Counted from the stretch's first letter, positions 8,255 through 17,441 are shown. The stretch is DNA of 64,000 nt from Micromonospora musae (GCF_003626635.1 NZ_RAZT01000011.1:62001-126000), one strand, 5' to 3'. Notes: a model not told the origin generated them from the sequence alone. Numbers and translations: made by a program.

Positions 8255-8398
8255 CCTGCGCCCATCCTTCCCGCCCCGGACGCCCACCGAAGCCGGTTCG
8301 CCCCGGCCCCGGTCGCTCCCGGCCAAGTCGGCCGCTACCCGAGCGGCCCCGACCGGGTCAGGCGCCACCCCGAGCAGCCAAGACCGGGTCAGACAGAC

Positions 8399-8476
8399 GC
8401 GGGCCAGGTCAAGCGCAGGCCAGGTCAAGCGCGGGCCGGCCCTCAAGCGCGGGCCGGGTCAGGCGCGGGCCGGGGT
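8399..8476. repeat. Short tandem repeat, about five copies of 16 bp
   Basis: Units resembling GCGCGGGCCGGGTCAG repeat about five times with small variations (14-18 bases each). The array ends inside the last codons of the transporter gene and includes its stop codon at 8459-8461. Confidence 0.7.
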
Positions 8477-9820
8477 CACGCGGTTGGAGAGCAGGACCCC
8501 GCAGAGGGCCAACGCCGCCGAGATCGCGAGGGTGACCAGGAAGCTCCCCGCGGCGGGAGCGGAGCCGGAGGCGAGCACGGCGCCGGTGAGCGCCAGCACG
8601 GTCGCCGCGCCGAGCGAGTCGCAGAGTTGCAGGGAAGAGCTGCTGCGGCCCTGCTCCCCGGGGGCGGAGAGCTCCAGGGTGAGGGCCGACAGCGACGGGT
8701 AGAGCAGGCCCATGCCCAGCCCGGCGACGGCCCAGCCGAGAACTGCCACAGCGACCGGCGTACCCGGCACGAGCGTGAGCGCCACCGTGCCGATCCCGGC
8801 GGTGAGGCAGGCCAGCCCGGCGCGCGGAAGGCTGGCCCGGGAGGCCGGTGCCGTCCGGCGCCCCTGTATCCAGGAGCCCGCCGACCAGAACAGCGCCCCG
8901 ACCGTCAACACCAGCCCGGCCGCCGTCGGTGAGAGACCACGCTCCCGGGAGAGCATCAGCGGTATGACCACCTCGGCGCCGACGAACGCCGCCGAGGCGA
9001 GCCCGCGCAGCCCGATCACGGTGGGCAGCCCCCGGGCGGCCCGCAGCGACCCCGGCGGCAGCAGGCGCGGTGCGCAGATCAGCAGGCCGGCGATCGCGAC
9101 CGCCGAGAGCGCCACGGCGGACGCGCCGCGCTGCTGGCCCCCGATGTGCAACAGCGCCGCGCTCACCCCCGCCCCGCACGCCCAGCCGATCCGCGCCACC
9201 GCACCCGCCGGCACCCTGGTCACCGCCGTTACCGCGATGGACCGCAGGCCGGGCCGGATGAGCAGCGCCGCCGGCACGGCCACCACCGGTACCGCGAGGA
9301 AGACCCAGCGCCAGTGCAGGTGCTCCACGACCAGCCCGGCCAGCGCCGGACCGACCAGCGACGGCACGACCCACGCCGCGGCGAACGCCGCGAAGATCCG
9401 CCGATGCAGCTCCTCCGGGTACGCCTGCCCGACGATCACGTACAGCGCCACGGAGAGCAGCCCCGAGCCGAAGCCCTGCACCACCCGGCCGACGACCAGC
9501 ACCTCCATCGCCGACGCCGTGCCGGCGACGACCAACCCCGCCACGAACCAGAGCAGCCCGTGCCACATCGGCGTGCCCGGTCCACGGGTGTCGCACCAGA
9601 TGCCGGAGAGCACCATGGCGAGCACGCCCGTGGCGAAGGGACCGCCGAAGGCCAACCCGTACAGGGCGAGACCGTCCAGGCTGCGGGCCACGGTCGGCAT
9701 CGCCGTACCGACCGCCAACGCCTCGAAGGCGAGCAACGAGATGAGCGCGACGCTGCCCACCGTCATCGCACGCAGCCGTGGGGTGAAGAGACCCGGTCGG
9801 GGAGCGAGGGTTGCCGTCAC
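8459..9820 (-). CDS. Major facilitator superfamily efflux transporter
   Basis: The 453-residue protein is hydrophobic throughout with about 12-14 predicted membrane helices. The loop after helix 2 carries GIWCDTRGPGTP and helix 4 has VVGRVVQGFGSGLLSVALYV, which resembles the motif of proton-driven drug exporters. A later Q-G-R-R-T loop marks the second half. Such transporters export toxic organic compounds with proton antiport; the substrate is not predictable. The GTG start at 9820 lies within a perfect 14-bp palindrome. The next ATG in frame (residue 19) is an alternative start. The 3' end runs into a short tandem repeat. Confidence 0.85.
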   Translation of the reverse strand: MTATLAPRPGLFTPRLRAMTVGSVALISLLAFEALAVGTAMPTVARSLDGLALYGLAFGGPFATGVLAMVLSGIWCDTRGPGTPMWHGLLWFVAGLVVAGTASAMEVLVVGRVVQGFGSGLLSVALYVIVGQAYPEELHRRIFAAFAAAWVVPSLVGPALAGLVVEHLHWRWVFLAVPVVAVPAALLIRPGLRSIAVTAVTRVPAGAVARIGWACGAGVSAALLHIGGQQRGASAVALSAVAIAGLLICAPRLLPPGSLRAARGLPTVIGLRGLASAAFVGAEVVIPLMLSRERGLSPTAAGLVLTVGALFWSAGSWIQGRRTAPASRASLPRAGLACLTAGIGTVALTLVPGTPVAVAVLGWAVAGLGMGLLYPSLSALTLELSAPGEQGRSSSSLQLCDSLGAATVLALTGAVLASGSAPAAGSFLVTLAISAALALCGVLLSNRVTPARA

Positions 9821-9922
9821 TTCGGGCCCGAAGGGCCGGAGCTGAACGCTTCGATCGACATGCGCCCAGCTTGCGACCTCAACCCCGATTCAGGTCAACC
9901 CGCGTGTGGGGCGGATCCCCCG

Positions 9923-10183
9923 TCAGGCGCTCTCCAGCGCCTCGCCGATGCCCTTCACCAGTCCGGAGAAATGCTGATCGGCCAGGAGATGGCCGGCGGT
10001 GATCACCAGCGCCACCGGCCACTCGATGATCTGGAGCGCGGCGAGCAGCCCGAGCCCGCCGTAGTAGGCGATCTTGTCGGCGGGCGGGACCGCCAGCTCG
10101 CCCAGCAGCGGCACCTGCACCCGCCGGTTGTACATCTGCACCGTCTCGCGGGCCCCGTTGAGATGTCGGGTCACTGTGCTCAT
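9923..10183 (-). CDS. Small hydrophobic protein divergent from the P-type ATPase gene
   Basis: The 86-residue product starts MSTVTRHLNGARETVQMYNR and has one or two hydrophobic stretches at about residues 38-66. The ATG at 10183 follows a GGGAGG box by 5 bases, so it is chosen over an upstream frame extension to 10240. It is transcribed away from the giant P-type ATPase and shares its intergenic region. A small membrane partner of the pump is one possibility. I do not recognise a family. Confidence 0.65.
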   Translation of the reverse strand: MSTVTRHLNGARETVQMYNRRVQVPLLGELAVPPADKIAYYGGLGLLAALQIIEWPVALVITAGHLLADQHFSGLVKGIGEALESA

Positions 10184-10334
10184 TTCGGCCTCCCCGTTGA
10201 CTCCTACCAGCGACCGCATTCCACCGGCGATCCGGTCCATGCGCCGTCAACGGCGGGAATTTCCCCCACCGGGAGGGCATAACGGACGGCAGTGCGGGAA
10301 GCCAGGCCGCCGGACGCGACGGGTGGGAGGCGAA

Positions 10335-10403
10335 ATGGCGTACGCCAGGGAGAGCTGGGCAGGGGAGTCACGCCGGCACCGGTCCGGCCGTACGCCTCGA
10401 TGA
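10335..10403 (+). CDS. Leader peptide overlapping the P-type ATPase start
   Basis: A 22-codon frame begins MAYARESWAGES after a strong ribosome binding site (GGGAGG, 5 bases before the ATG). It ends with TGA inside the sequence ATGA, where the ATG at 10400 is the first plausible start of the ATPase. The ATPase start itself has no visible Shine-Dalgarno sequence, so its translation probably depends on ribosomes finishing this short frame. The composition (Arg-rich C-terminus) suggests no other function. It is too short to judge by codon usage alone. Confidence 0.5.
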   Translation: MAYARESWAGESRRHRSGRTPR

Positions 10404-13400
10404 TCCCGCCGACCCGCGCCGCCGCTCGACTCCTCGCACCGGTCGGCGTGCCGAAGCTCGTCGAGGAGGCGACGCAGACCGTGGGCTCCGCGGCCGCGCG
10501 GATGGCTCGGCTGGTCGGCCTGACGGGCCGGCGGGTGTGGTCCCGGCCGGGACGGCACCACATCGAGGTGCACGGCGTCTGCCAGGACGGCGGCGACACC
10601 CTCGCCCGGCAGGTCGAGTCGGCGCTGGAGCAGACGCCCGGCGTGGCGTGGGCCCGGGTGAACGCGCCGTCCGGGCGGGTCGTGGTGGCCGTCGAGTCGC
10701 CCGAACCGAAGCTGCGCGACCTGATCGCCACGATCGTCCGCGCCGAACGTGCCTGCCCGTACGAACCGGATCGGGAGGTGCCGCCGCCGCATCCGCCCGA
10801 GGAGGGCCCGCGTACCCCCCGTACCCTCGGCGCGCTCGCCTCCGACGCACTGGGGTTGACCATCTCCGCGGCCACCCGGATCCTGCCGTTCACGCCGGTG
10901 CCCGGCGAGGTGGCCGGCCTGCTGGGCGCCGTGGACCTGCATCCGCGACTGCACGCGTTGGCCGGCCGGGGGCTGCGCGCCGATCCCCGAGCGGACCTGA
11001 TCTTCCCGCTCGCCGAGGCGGTGGTGCAGGGTCTCACCGGAGGGTGGACCGGGATCGTCCTCGACGGCGCCCAGCGGATCCTTCAGTGGGGTGAGGACCG
11101 GGCCCAGCTGGCCCTCTGGGAGAAGGCCGAACCCGAGCTGACCGGTGACCCGGAGCGGGCCGTCTCCCGCTGGCCGGTGAGCGAACGGCCCAGACCGAAG
11201 CCGGACAGCCCGCTAGAGCGGTACGCGATCCGGATGCTGACCGCGGGCGCGGTGGCGGCCACCGGAGCCGCGCCGGTGGTCGGCCGGAAACGGGCCGCCG
11301 CGCTCGGGCTCTCCGCGTTGCCGAAGGCGCCGGGGAGCGGCCGGGAGGGGTACGGCGCCCAACTGGGCCGGGTCCTGGCGCGCCGCGGTGTGATCGCGAT
11401 GGACCGCAGTGTGCTGCGCGAGCTCGACCGGATCGACACCCTCGTCCTGGACGCCGCCGTGCTCGGCTCGGACCGGGGTGTCCTCGCCGATCTCGCCCCG
11501 TTGCCCGGCGCGGACACCGGTCAGGTGGCCGAACGCGCGTTCGCCCTCTTCGACCCCGCCGACCCGGACGGCGAGTACGAGGTCGACGGCTGGCGGATCG
11601 GGCCACTGGACCGGCTGGGGGCCGACGACCCGGGTGACACCGACGAGAGCGCCCGGCTCCGCTCCGGCGGTGGCCGGCTGCTCGGCCTCGCCACCGGGGG
11701 CACGCTGGCCGCGCTGGTCCGGGTGGAGACCGAGCCCGCCCCGGGTGGCGACGGCCTGCCCGCCGCCGCCCGCCACGCCGGTCTGCGGCTCGTGGTGGCC
11801 GGCGGCGACGAGCAGCGGTACGACTTCGCCGACGCCGTCCTGCCCGGTGGTGACCGGTTGACGGAGACGGTACGCACGCTCCAGCGGGACGGCGCGACGG
11901 TCATGCTCGCCTCCGGCGACCGGGAAGCGCTCGGCGCCTCGGACTGCGGGCTCGGCCTCTACGGCCCGGACGACCTGCCGCCGTGGGGCGCACATCTGCT
12001 CATCGGCGCCGACCTGCGGGTGGTGGCGCTAATCATCGAGGCGGCCGGCGTGGCCCGGCGGATGACCCGAGAGAACATCCGAATCGCGATGGCCGGGACG
12101 GGTCTCGGCGCGCTCAACGCGTTCACCGCCGCGCCGCAGCAGTTGCCGAGCCGGAGCCTGCACGCGGTGAACGGCGCGGCGGCGATGGCGTTCGGCAACG
12201 GCGTGTGGCGGGCGAGCCGGCTGCCGAAGCCGGACGACACACCGGCGCCGGTCGCCACCGCCTGGCATCTCATGCCGGTGGCGACCGTCCTGGACCGGCT
12301 GGCCACCACCGCGGACGGTCTCTCCGGCGACGAGGCGGGGCGGCGGCACCGCGGCGAGGCCGGCGAAGCGGGGGGTACGGGCAGCCTGTTCCGGGCGTTC
12401 GTCGACGAGCTGGCGAACCCGCTCACCCCGGTGCTGGCCGCCGGCGCGATCCTCTCCGCCTCCTTCGGCTCGGTCGTCGACGCCGCCCTGGTCGGCGGGG
12501 TGGTCGGCGGGTCCGCGCTGATCGGCGCGGTGCACCAGCGCAACACCGAACGCTCCCTCGCGGAGCTGCTGTCCCGCTCGGCGGTCACCGCCCGGGTCCG
12601 GCGCGACGGCGCCGACCAGGTGATGGCGGCGGACGACCTGGTCAACGGCGACGTCATCCGGCTGGAACCGGGCGACGCGGTGCCGGCCGACTGCCGTGTG
12701 ATCGAGGCGGTGGGCCTGGAGACGGACGAGTCCTCACTGACCGGGGAGTCGCTGCCGGTCAGCAAGACCGCGCAGCCGGTGGTCGCCGCCGCCGTCGCGG
12801 ACCGGCACTCCATGGTGTACGAGGGCACCACGATCGCCGCCGGGAACGGGACCGCCGTGGTGGTCGCGACCGGCACCGAGACCGAGGCGGGCCGGAGTCT
12901 CGCGATGGCCCGGCAGGCGCCCTCGGCCGGCGGGGTGGAGGCCCGGCTCGGTCAACTGACCCGGGCGTCGATCCCGCTGGCGGCCGGCTCCGCGGTCGCG
13001 GTGGCGGGGGCGGGCCTGCTGCGGGGCGTACCGCTGGCGCAGACCGCGGCGACCGCCGCGAACCTGGCGGTGGCTTCCGTGCCGGAGGGGCTGCCGTTCC
13101 TGGTGAGCGCCGCCCAGCTGGCGGCGGCCCGGCGGCTGGCCGAGCACGGCGCGTTGGTCCGCAACCCCCGTACGATCGAGGCGCTCGGCCGGGTCGACGT
13201 GCTCTGTTTCGACAAGACCGGCACCCTCACCGAGGGTCAGCTGCAGCTGGCCGGGGTGGGTGACGGCGACCGGTACGCGGCGGTGGACCAGCTCGACGAC
13301 CGGCTGCGGCTCACCCTGGGGGCGGCGTTGCGGGCCACCCCCGGTGCCGTCGATCCCGAGGAGCTGACCCAGCAGACCGATCGGGCGGTACGTCACGGCG

Positions 13401-14896
13401 CCTCGGCCGGGAACGTGGTCGAGCAGGCGGGCTCGCCCGGCTGGCGGCCGGTCGGCGGGCTGCCGTTCGAGCCGTCCCGGGGTTACCACGCGAGCGTCGG
13501 GGAGAGCGACGACGGCCTGCTGCTGAGCGTTAAGGGCGCCCCGGAGTCGGTGCTGCCGCGTTGCGCGTACCGCCGCCGCGACGGGCGCGACGAGCCGTTG
13601 GACGACGGCGGCCGGGCGGAGCTGGAGCGGATACTCGCCGAGCGGGCCGGCGCCGGGCACCGGATCCTGGCGGTCGCCGAGTGCGGGGTGCAGTCTCCGA
13701 CCATCACCGACGACGAGGTGCGCGACATGAGCTTCGTCGGGTTCCTGGCCCTCGCCGACGGCGTGCGTAAGAGTGCCGCCCCGGCGGTGCGCCGGATCCG
13801 GCAGGCCGGCGTGCACACCATCATGATCACCGGGGACCATCCGGCGACCGCCGAGGCGATAGCCGCCACCATCACCGAGCACGACGAACAACGGGTGGTG
13901 ACCGCGACCGAACTCGACCAGCTCGACGACGAGGCCGTCGCCGAGCGGCTGGCCCACACCGACGTGGTGGCTCGCTGCACCCCGGCCCACAAGGTGCGGA
14001 TCATCCAGGCGCTGCAGAAGTGCGGACGCACCGTCGCCATGACGGGGGACGGCGCCAACGACGCCCCCGCCATCCGTCTGGCCGACGTGGGCATCGCCCT
14101 CGGGCAGCGGGGCACCCCGGCCGCCCGCGCCGCCGCCGATCTGGTGGTCACGGACGATCGGCTGGAGACGATCATCGCGACGCTGGCCGAGGGGCGGGCC
14201 ATGTGGTCCTCGGTCCGGCACGCGTTGAGCATCCTGGTCGGCGGCAATCTCGGCGAGATCGCGTTCAGCGTGCTGACCGCCGCGGCGACCGGGCAGTCGG
14301 CCCTCAACGGACGGCAACTGCTGCTGGTGAACCTGCTCACCGACCTGGCGCCGGCGCTGGCCATCGCGGTGCGCCCGCCGAGCGCCGACCGCGCTGACGG
14401 GCTGCTCAAGGAGGGGCCGGACACCTCGTTGGGCGGGACGCTCAACCGGGAGATCGGGCTGCGCGCCGGGGCCACCGCCCTCGGTGCCACCGCGGCGTGG
14501 GCGCTGGCCCGGTACACCGGTTCGCCCCGCCGGGCGGGGACGGTGGCCCTGGTCTCCCTGGTCGGTACGCAGCTCGGTCAGACCGTCCTGGCCGGGGGTA
14601 CGAGCCCGGCGGTGCTCGCCTCCACTGCGGTCTCGCTCGGCGCGCTCACGGCGGTCGTGCAGACACCGGGGCTCAGCCAGTTCTTCGGCTGCACTCCGCT
14701 GGGACCGATCGGCTGGGGCATCGCCACCGGATCGGCGTTCGGCGCGACCTTCGCCAACGGCGCGTTGAGCCGGCTGGTGGAGCGGCTGCCGCAGGTTCAG
14801 GGCGGCCCGGCGGACCCGGACGGCTCGGACCCGGACGGCTCAGACGCGGACGGCTCAGACGCGGACGACTCCGACGGCCCTGCCTCGTCGCGGTGA
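10400..14896 (+). CDS. Giant CtpI-like cation-transporting P-type ATPase
   Basis: The product has 1498 residues, about twice a normal P-type ATPase. A heavy-metal-like domain lies at about 53-100 but has only one cysteine. The first half then looks like a decayed ATPase: LDRIDTLVLDAAVLGSDRG sits where DKTGT would be (D351). The second half is complete: TGES (781-784), PEGLP (895-899), phosphorylated aspartate in DKTGT (D938) and TGDGANDAP (from 1215). PEGLP suggests a calcium-type (P2) pump rather than a copper or zinc pump. Mycobacterial CtpI has a comparable size. The tail ends in acidic DGSD repeats. Translation is probably coupled to an overlapping leader peptide. Confidence 0.88.
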   Translation: MIPPTRAAARLLAPVGVPKLVEEATQTVGSAAARMARLVGLTGRRVWSRPGRHHIEVHGVCQDGGDTLARQVESALEQTPGVAWARVNAPSGRVVVAVESPEPKLRDLIATIVRAERACPYEPDREVPPPHPPEEGPRTPRTLGALASDALGLTISAATRILPFTPVPGEVAGLLGAVDLHPRLHALAGRGLRADPRADLIFPLAEAVVQGLTGGWTGIVLDGAQRILQWGEDRAQLALWEKAEPELTGDPERAVSRWPVSERPRPKPDSPLERYAIRMLTAGAVAATGAAPVVGRKRAAALGLSALPKAPGSGREGYGAQLGRVLARRGVIAMDRSVLRELDRIDTLVLDAAVLGSDRGVLADLAPLPGADTGQVAERAFALFDPADPDGEYEVDGWRIGPLDRLGADDPGDTDESARLRSGGGRLLGLATGGTLAALVRVETEPAPGGDGLPAAARHAGLRLVVAGGDEQRYDFADAVLPGGDRLTETVRTLQRDGATVMLASGDREALGASDCGLGLYGPDDLPPWGAHLLIGADLRVVALIIEAAGVARRMTRENIRIAMAGTGLGALNAFTAAPQQLPSRSLHAVNGAAAMAFGNGVWRASRLPKPDDTPAPVATAWHLMPVATVLDRLATTADGLSGDEAGRRHRGEAGEAGGTGSLFRAFVDELANPLTPVLAAGAILSASFGSVVDAALVGGVVGGSALIGAVHQRNTERSLAELLSRSAVTARVRRDGADQVMAADDLVNGDVIRLEPGDAVPADCRVIEAVGLETDESSLTGESLPVSKTAQPVVAAAVADRHSMVYEGTTIAAGNGTAVVVATGTETEAGRSLAMARQAPSAGGVEARLGQLTRASIPLAAGSAVAVAGAGLLRGVPLAQTAATAANLAVASVPEGLPFLVSAAQLAAARRLAEHGALVRNPRTIEALGRVDVLCFDKTGTLTEGQLQLAGVGDGDRYAAVDQLDDRLRLTLGAALRATPGAVDPEELTQQTDRAVRHGASAGNVVEQAGSPGWRPVGGLPFEPSRGYHASVGESDDGLLLSVKGAPESVLPRCAYRRRDGRDEPLDDGGRAELERILAERAGAGHRILAVAECGVQSPTITDDEVRDMSFVGFLALADGVRKSAAPAVRRIRQAGVHTIMITGDHPATAEAIAATITEHDEQRVVTATELDQLDDEAVAERLAHTDVVARCTPAHKVRIIQALQKCGRTVAMTGDGANDAPAIRLADVGIALGQRGTPAARAAADLVVTDDRLETIIATLAEGRAMWSSVRHALSILVGGNLGEIAFSVLTAAATGQSALNGRQLLLVNLLTDLAPALAIAVRPPSADRADGLLKEGPDTSLGGTLNREIGLRAGATALGATAAWALARYTGSPRRAGTVALVSLVGTQLGQTVLAGGTSPAVLASTAVSLGALTAVVQTPGLSQFFGCTPLGPIGWGIATGSAFGATFANGALSRLVERLPQVQGGPADPDGSDPDGSDADGSDADDSDGPASSR
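14814..14875 (+). repeat. Degenerate 15-bp repeats encoding DGSD tail
   Basis: About four copies of a unit like GACCCGGACGGCTCG encode the acidic C-terminal tail (DPDGSDPDGSDADGSDADD) of the P-type ATPase. Copy number could vary between strains. Confidence 0.7.
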
Positions 14897-14990
14897 CGGG
14901 CTCTCGGACCACACCGCACCGGATGATCCGCTACCCGCAGCCCGGCCGCACCCGCGATTGCGGGCGGTGTATTCCGGGTAGCCGCCGCCG

Positions 14991-16202
14991 GTGAACGGAG
15001 GGCGGCAGCGGAGGGATGGCCGACGCGGTTCGCGGCGCGCGGGCCTCGATTCGGAGCGGTTCGACGAGGCACTGGAACGCGTCGACAAGCGTGGCCGGAG
15101 CGCGGGCCGCGCCCGGATCCAGCAACTTCAGATCAAATTCCTGCTCGCTGTCCAAGCAGGTCTGGCAGCGGCGCTGGCCTGGGCGGCCGCACGCTGGCTC
15201 ACGGGTATGCCGAGTCCCATCTTCGCCCCGGCCGCCGCGGTAGCCGTGATCACGTCGTCCCTCGGGCAGCGCCTGACAAGCACCATCGAACTGCTCGCCG
15301 GGGTGACGCTCGGCATCTTCGTCTCGGACCTGCTGATCGAGGTCACCGGTGTCGGCGTGTGGCAGACCGGCGTGATCGTCGCGGCGGCCATCCTGGTGGC
15401 CCTCGCGCTCAGCACTCGCGGCGGCGTCGTCGGCAACGCCAGCGGTACCGCGGTGCTCCTGGGTGCCCTCTCGTCGTCGCGGCACACCCTCGAGTTCCCC
15501 CGCTTCATCGACGCGGTCATCGGTGGCGGCGTCGGGCTGGCGGTGACGTTGCTGCTGTTGCCGATCAACCCGCTCCGGATCATGCGACGGGTGGCGGCGC
15601 CGACCCTGCGGCAGCTCGCCGACCAGCTCGGGCAGACGGCGTCCGCGCTGCGGAGTCGCGATCACGAGCTGGCCAACCGGGCGCTGAACCGGTCGCAGGG
15701 GGTCGGTGCCGAGTTGGGGAGGTTCTGGGACGCCTTCGGCGGCGCGAAGGAGACGGTCAACTTCGCTCCGGCTCGGTGGCCCTGGCGGCGTGCCGTCCGG
15801 CACTACCAGCTGGGCGCGCCCGAGGTGGACCAGACCGTCTGGAACACGCGGGTCCTGGCCCGGCGGGTGGTCGTGCTGATCGAGGACGGGGAGCCGATAC
15901 CGGAGGGCCTGCCGAACGCCGTCGACGAACTCGGGGCGGCCGTGCACGCCCTGCAGAACGAGGTGCTCTCCGGCTGGAGCCCCGAGGCCACCCGCCGGCA
16001 CGCACTGCGGGCGGTCGCCCACGCGACGCAGGCCGAGCTCGCTGGGACCCACCTCTCCGGCACCGTGATCGTGGGGCAGGTCCGGACCGCGGCCAGCGAC
16101 GTGTTGCAGGCGACCGGGATGGACCGGACGGAGGCACTGCGGAGGATTCGTGAGGTGGCGTCGGCGCAGTCCGACCCGCACCGAAACCCGCCGGCCGGCT
16201 GA
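14991..16202 (+). CDS. FUSC-family (aromatic acid exporter-like) membrane protein
   Basis: The 403-residue protein has a cluster of membrane helices at about residues 50-190, including FLLAVQAGLAAALAWAAARW and IFAPAAAVAVITSSLGQRL, the hallmark first helices of the FUSC fold. A long helical cytoplasmic region rich in Ala, Arg and Glu follows, again as in this family. Family members are thought to export aromatic acids or related small organics. The start is uncertain: GTG at 14991 is used, but the first 40 residues are Arg-rich and not conserved in character. The gene follows the ATPase gene by 94 bases on the same strand. Confidence 0.8.
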   Translation: MNGGRQRRDGRRGSRRAGLDSERFDEALERVDKRGRSAGRARIQQLQIKFLLAVQAGLAAALAWAAARWLTGMPSPIFAPAAAVAVITSSLGQRLTSTIELLAGVTLGIFVSDLLIEVTGVGVWQTGVIVAAAILVALALSTRGGVVGNASGTAVLLGALSSSRHTLEFPRFIDAVIGGGVGLAVTLLLLPINPLRIMRRVAAPTLRQLADQLGQTASALRSRDHELANRALNRSQGVGAELGRFWDAFGGAKETVNFAPARWPWRRAVRHYQLGAPEVDQTVWNTRVLARRVVVLIEDGEPIPEGLPNAVDELGAAVHALQNEVLSGWSPEATRRHALRAVAHATQAELAGTHLSGTVIVGQVRTAASDVLQATGMDRTEALRRIREVASAQSDPHRNPPAG

Positions 16203-16337
16203 CCGGCTCCGCTGAACCGCTCCGCCTCCGCACGGTCACCCTCGGCTCCGGGGCGCCGACCGGTGCGGCCGAGACGCGGCGACGAAGAGGCGTCGTCCGG
16301 CAGGTTCGCACCGTCGAGCGCGGCGAGACGTACCCGC

Positions 16338-16733
16338 TCAGCCCACCGGTCGACGCTGCACCAGCTCGATCGGGTTGTCGTCGAGATCGGCCACCCAGGC
16401 GACTCGAAGGGTCCCTAGCCAGTCGTGCGGCTCCGAGAGCACCCGGGCGCCGGCCGCGACCAGCCGGGCGAGGGCGGCGTCCGTGTCATCGGTCCACAGT
16501 GCGATCTCCATGCCCCGGCCGGGCATGGCCAGGTCGAGGTCGAGCCCGTGGTCGGCACGGGCCGACTGCACCGAGGCGACGCCGAGCGTGAATCCGTCGA
16601 GCTTCAACTCGACGTGGATCGGGATGCCCTCGCTCGGCGTACGGAAGGACTCCTCGAAGCCGATCTCGCGATAGAACTCGACCGCGCGGACGACGTCGGC
16701 CGAGTAGATGTTGACCTGCGGCGCGGAGAATAT
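16338..16733 (-). pseudogene. Glyoxalase/VOC-family protein gene lacking a canonical start codon
   Basis: Reading leftward from 16733, the frame gives a complete VOC domain of about 131 residues: FSAPQVNIYSADVVRAVEFY at the N-terminus, EGIPIHVELKLDGFTLGV, then MEIALWTDDTDAALARLV and VAWVADLDDNPIELVQR. Family proteins are metal-dependent lyases, dioxygenases or resistance proteins. The codon at the expected start is ATA (16733-16731), where relatives would have ATG. A TAG stop lies three codons further upstream, and no ATG, GTG or TTG occurs until TTG at 16607, which would delete a third of the domain. Either ATA is used, or the start codon was lost, or the base is a sequencing error. Confidence 0.7.
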
Positions 16734-16808
16734 CCGCCGACGCTAGCAGCGCGCAAGCGACCGGCCAATGGCTGGCTGACGTCGGCGCCACCACCCTCCG
16801 CCCGGCGG

Positions 16809-17306
16809 TCAAGTCCAGTTGTCATGCCGCTCTCCGAAGGCGTCCAGCTCCGGTTCGGTCAGCTCCAACGACCCGTCCCGCAGCTTCAGCAGGGTCTCGA
16901 AGTACGACTCCCGGGGCGCTCCCGGAGTGAACATGAGCAGCATCGACGCCGGCTCGCCGGACTCGTTGCGGAAGCCGTGCAGACCGCCCGGCGGTACGTG
17001 CATGAAGTCACCGGCGGTGCCATCGATCCAACGGTCGCCCGAATACAGCCGCACACGTCCGCTGAGGACGAAGAACGATTCGGATATTCCCCGGTGGAAG
17101 TGCGGGCCCGGTCCGCTCGGCTCCGGGCTGAAGTCCCACCGGTAGAGGCCGAAGTCGCCGGACGTCTCCGAGCCGCGAGCGAGGTAGGTGACCCTCACCC
17201 CGTTCGGATAGGTGATGTCCGGTGGTTGGTCCGCCCGGCGCAGGTGCGTGTGGGTGTGCCCCTGCTCCCCGTGGTAGCGGGGAGGCGGATAGTCGGGTGC
17301 TGACAA
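16809..17306 (-). CDS. Cupin-domain protein
   Basis: The 165-residue protein is a single cupin barrel. Motif 1 is seen at GPHFHRGISESFFVLSGRV (metal ligands His, His, Glu) and motif 2 at GDFMHVPPGGLHGFRN (third His). The N-terminal HGEQGHTHTHLRR is His-rich and could bind metal too. Cupins include dioxygenases, isomerases and small-molecule binding proteins, so the function is open. The start is a TTG at 17306 with GGGAGGG about 8 bases upstream; no better start exists in frame. It lies divergent from the alpha/beta hydrolase gene. Confidence 0.82.
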   Translation of the reverse strand: MSAPDYPPPRYHGEQGHTHTHLRRADQPPDITYPNGVRVTYLARGSETSGDFGLYRWDFSPEPSGPGPHFHRGISESFFVLSGRVRLYSGDRWIDGTAGDFMHVPPGGLHGFRNESGEPASMLLMFTPGAPRESYFETLLKLRDGSLELTEPELDAFGERHDNWT

Positions 17307-17441
17307 AGGGGGTTCCCTCCCAGGTGCAGTTTGCCTGCCGCCCGGGGTTGGCTGCTCCGGGTCTCGGTCGGCCGATGCCGATCTGCCGGACGGCGCGGAC
17401 CAGCCCGACGCTAGCAGTCCGGTCGTGCTTGACTGCCGGGC

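Noticed and set aside
12734..14317. 527-residue frame opposite the P-type ATPase
   Set aside because: It mirrors the conserved catalytic motifs of the ATPase, which fix the real strand.
16486..16812. 108-residue frame covering the upstream part of the VOC gene
   Set aside because: It is in a different reading frame from the VOC domain, lacks any domain and is Arg/Pro-rich.
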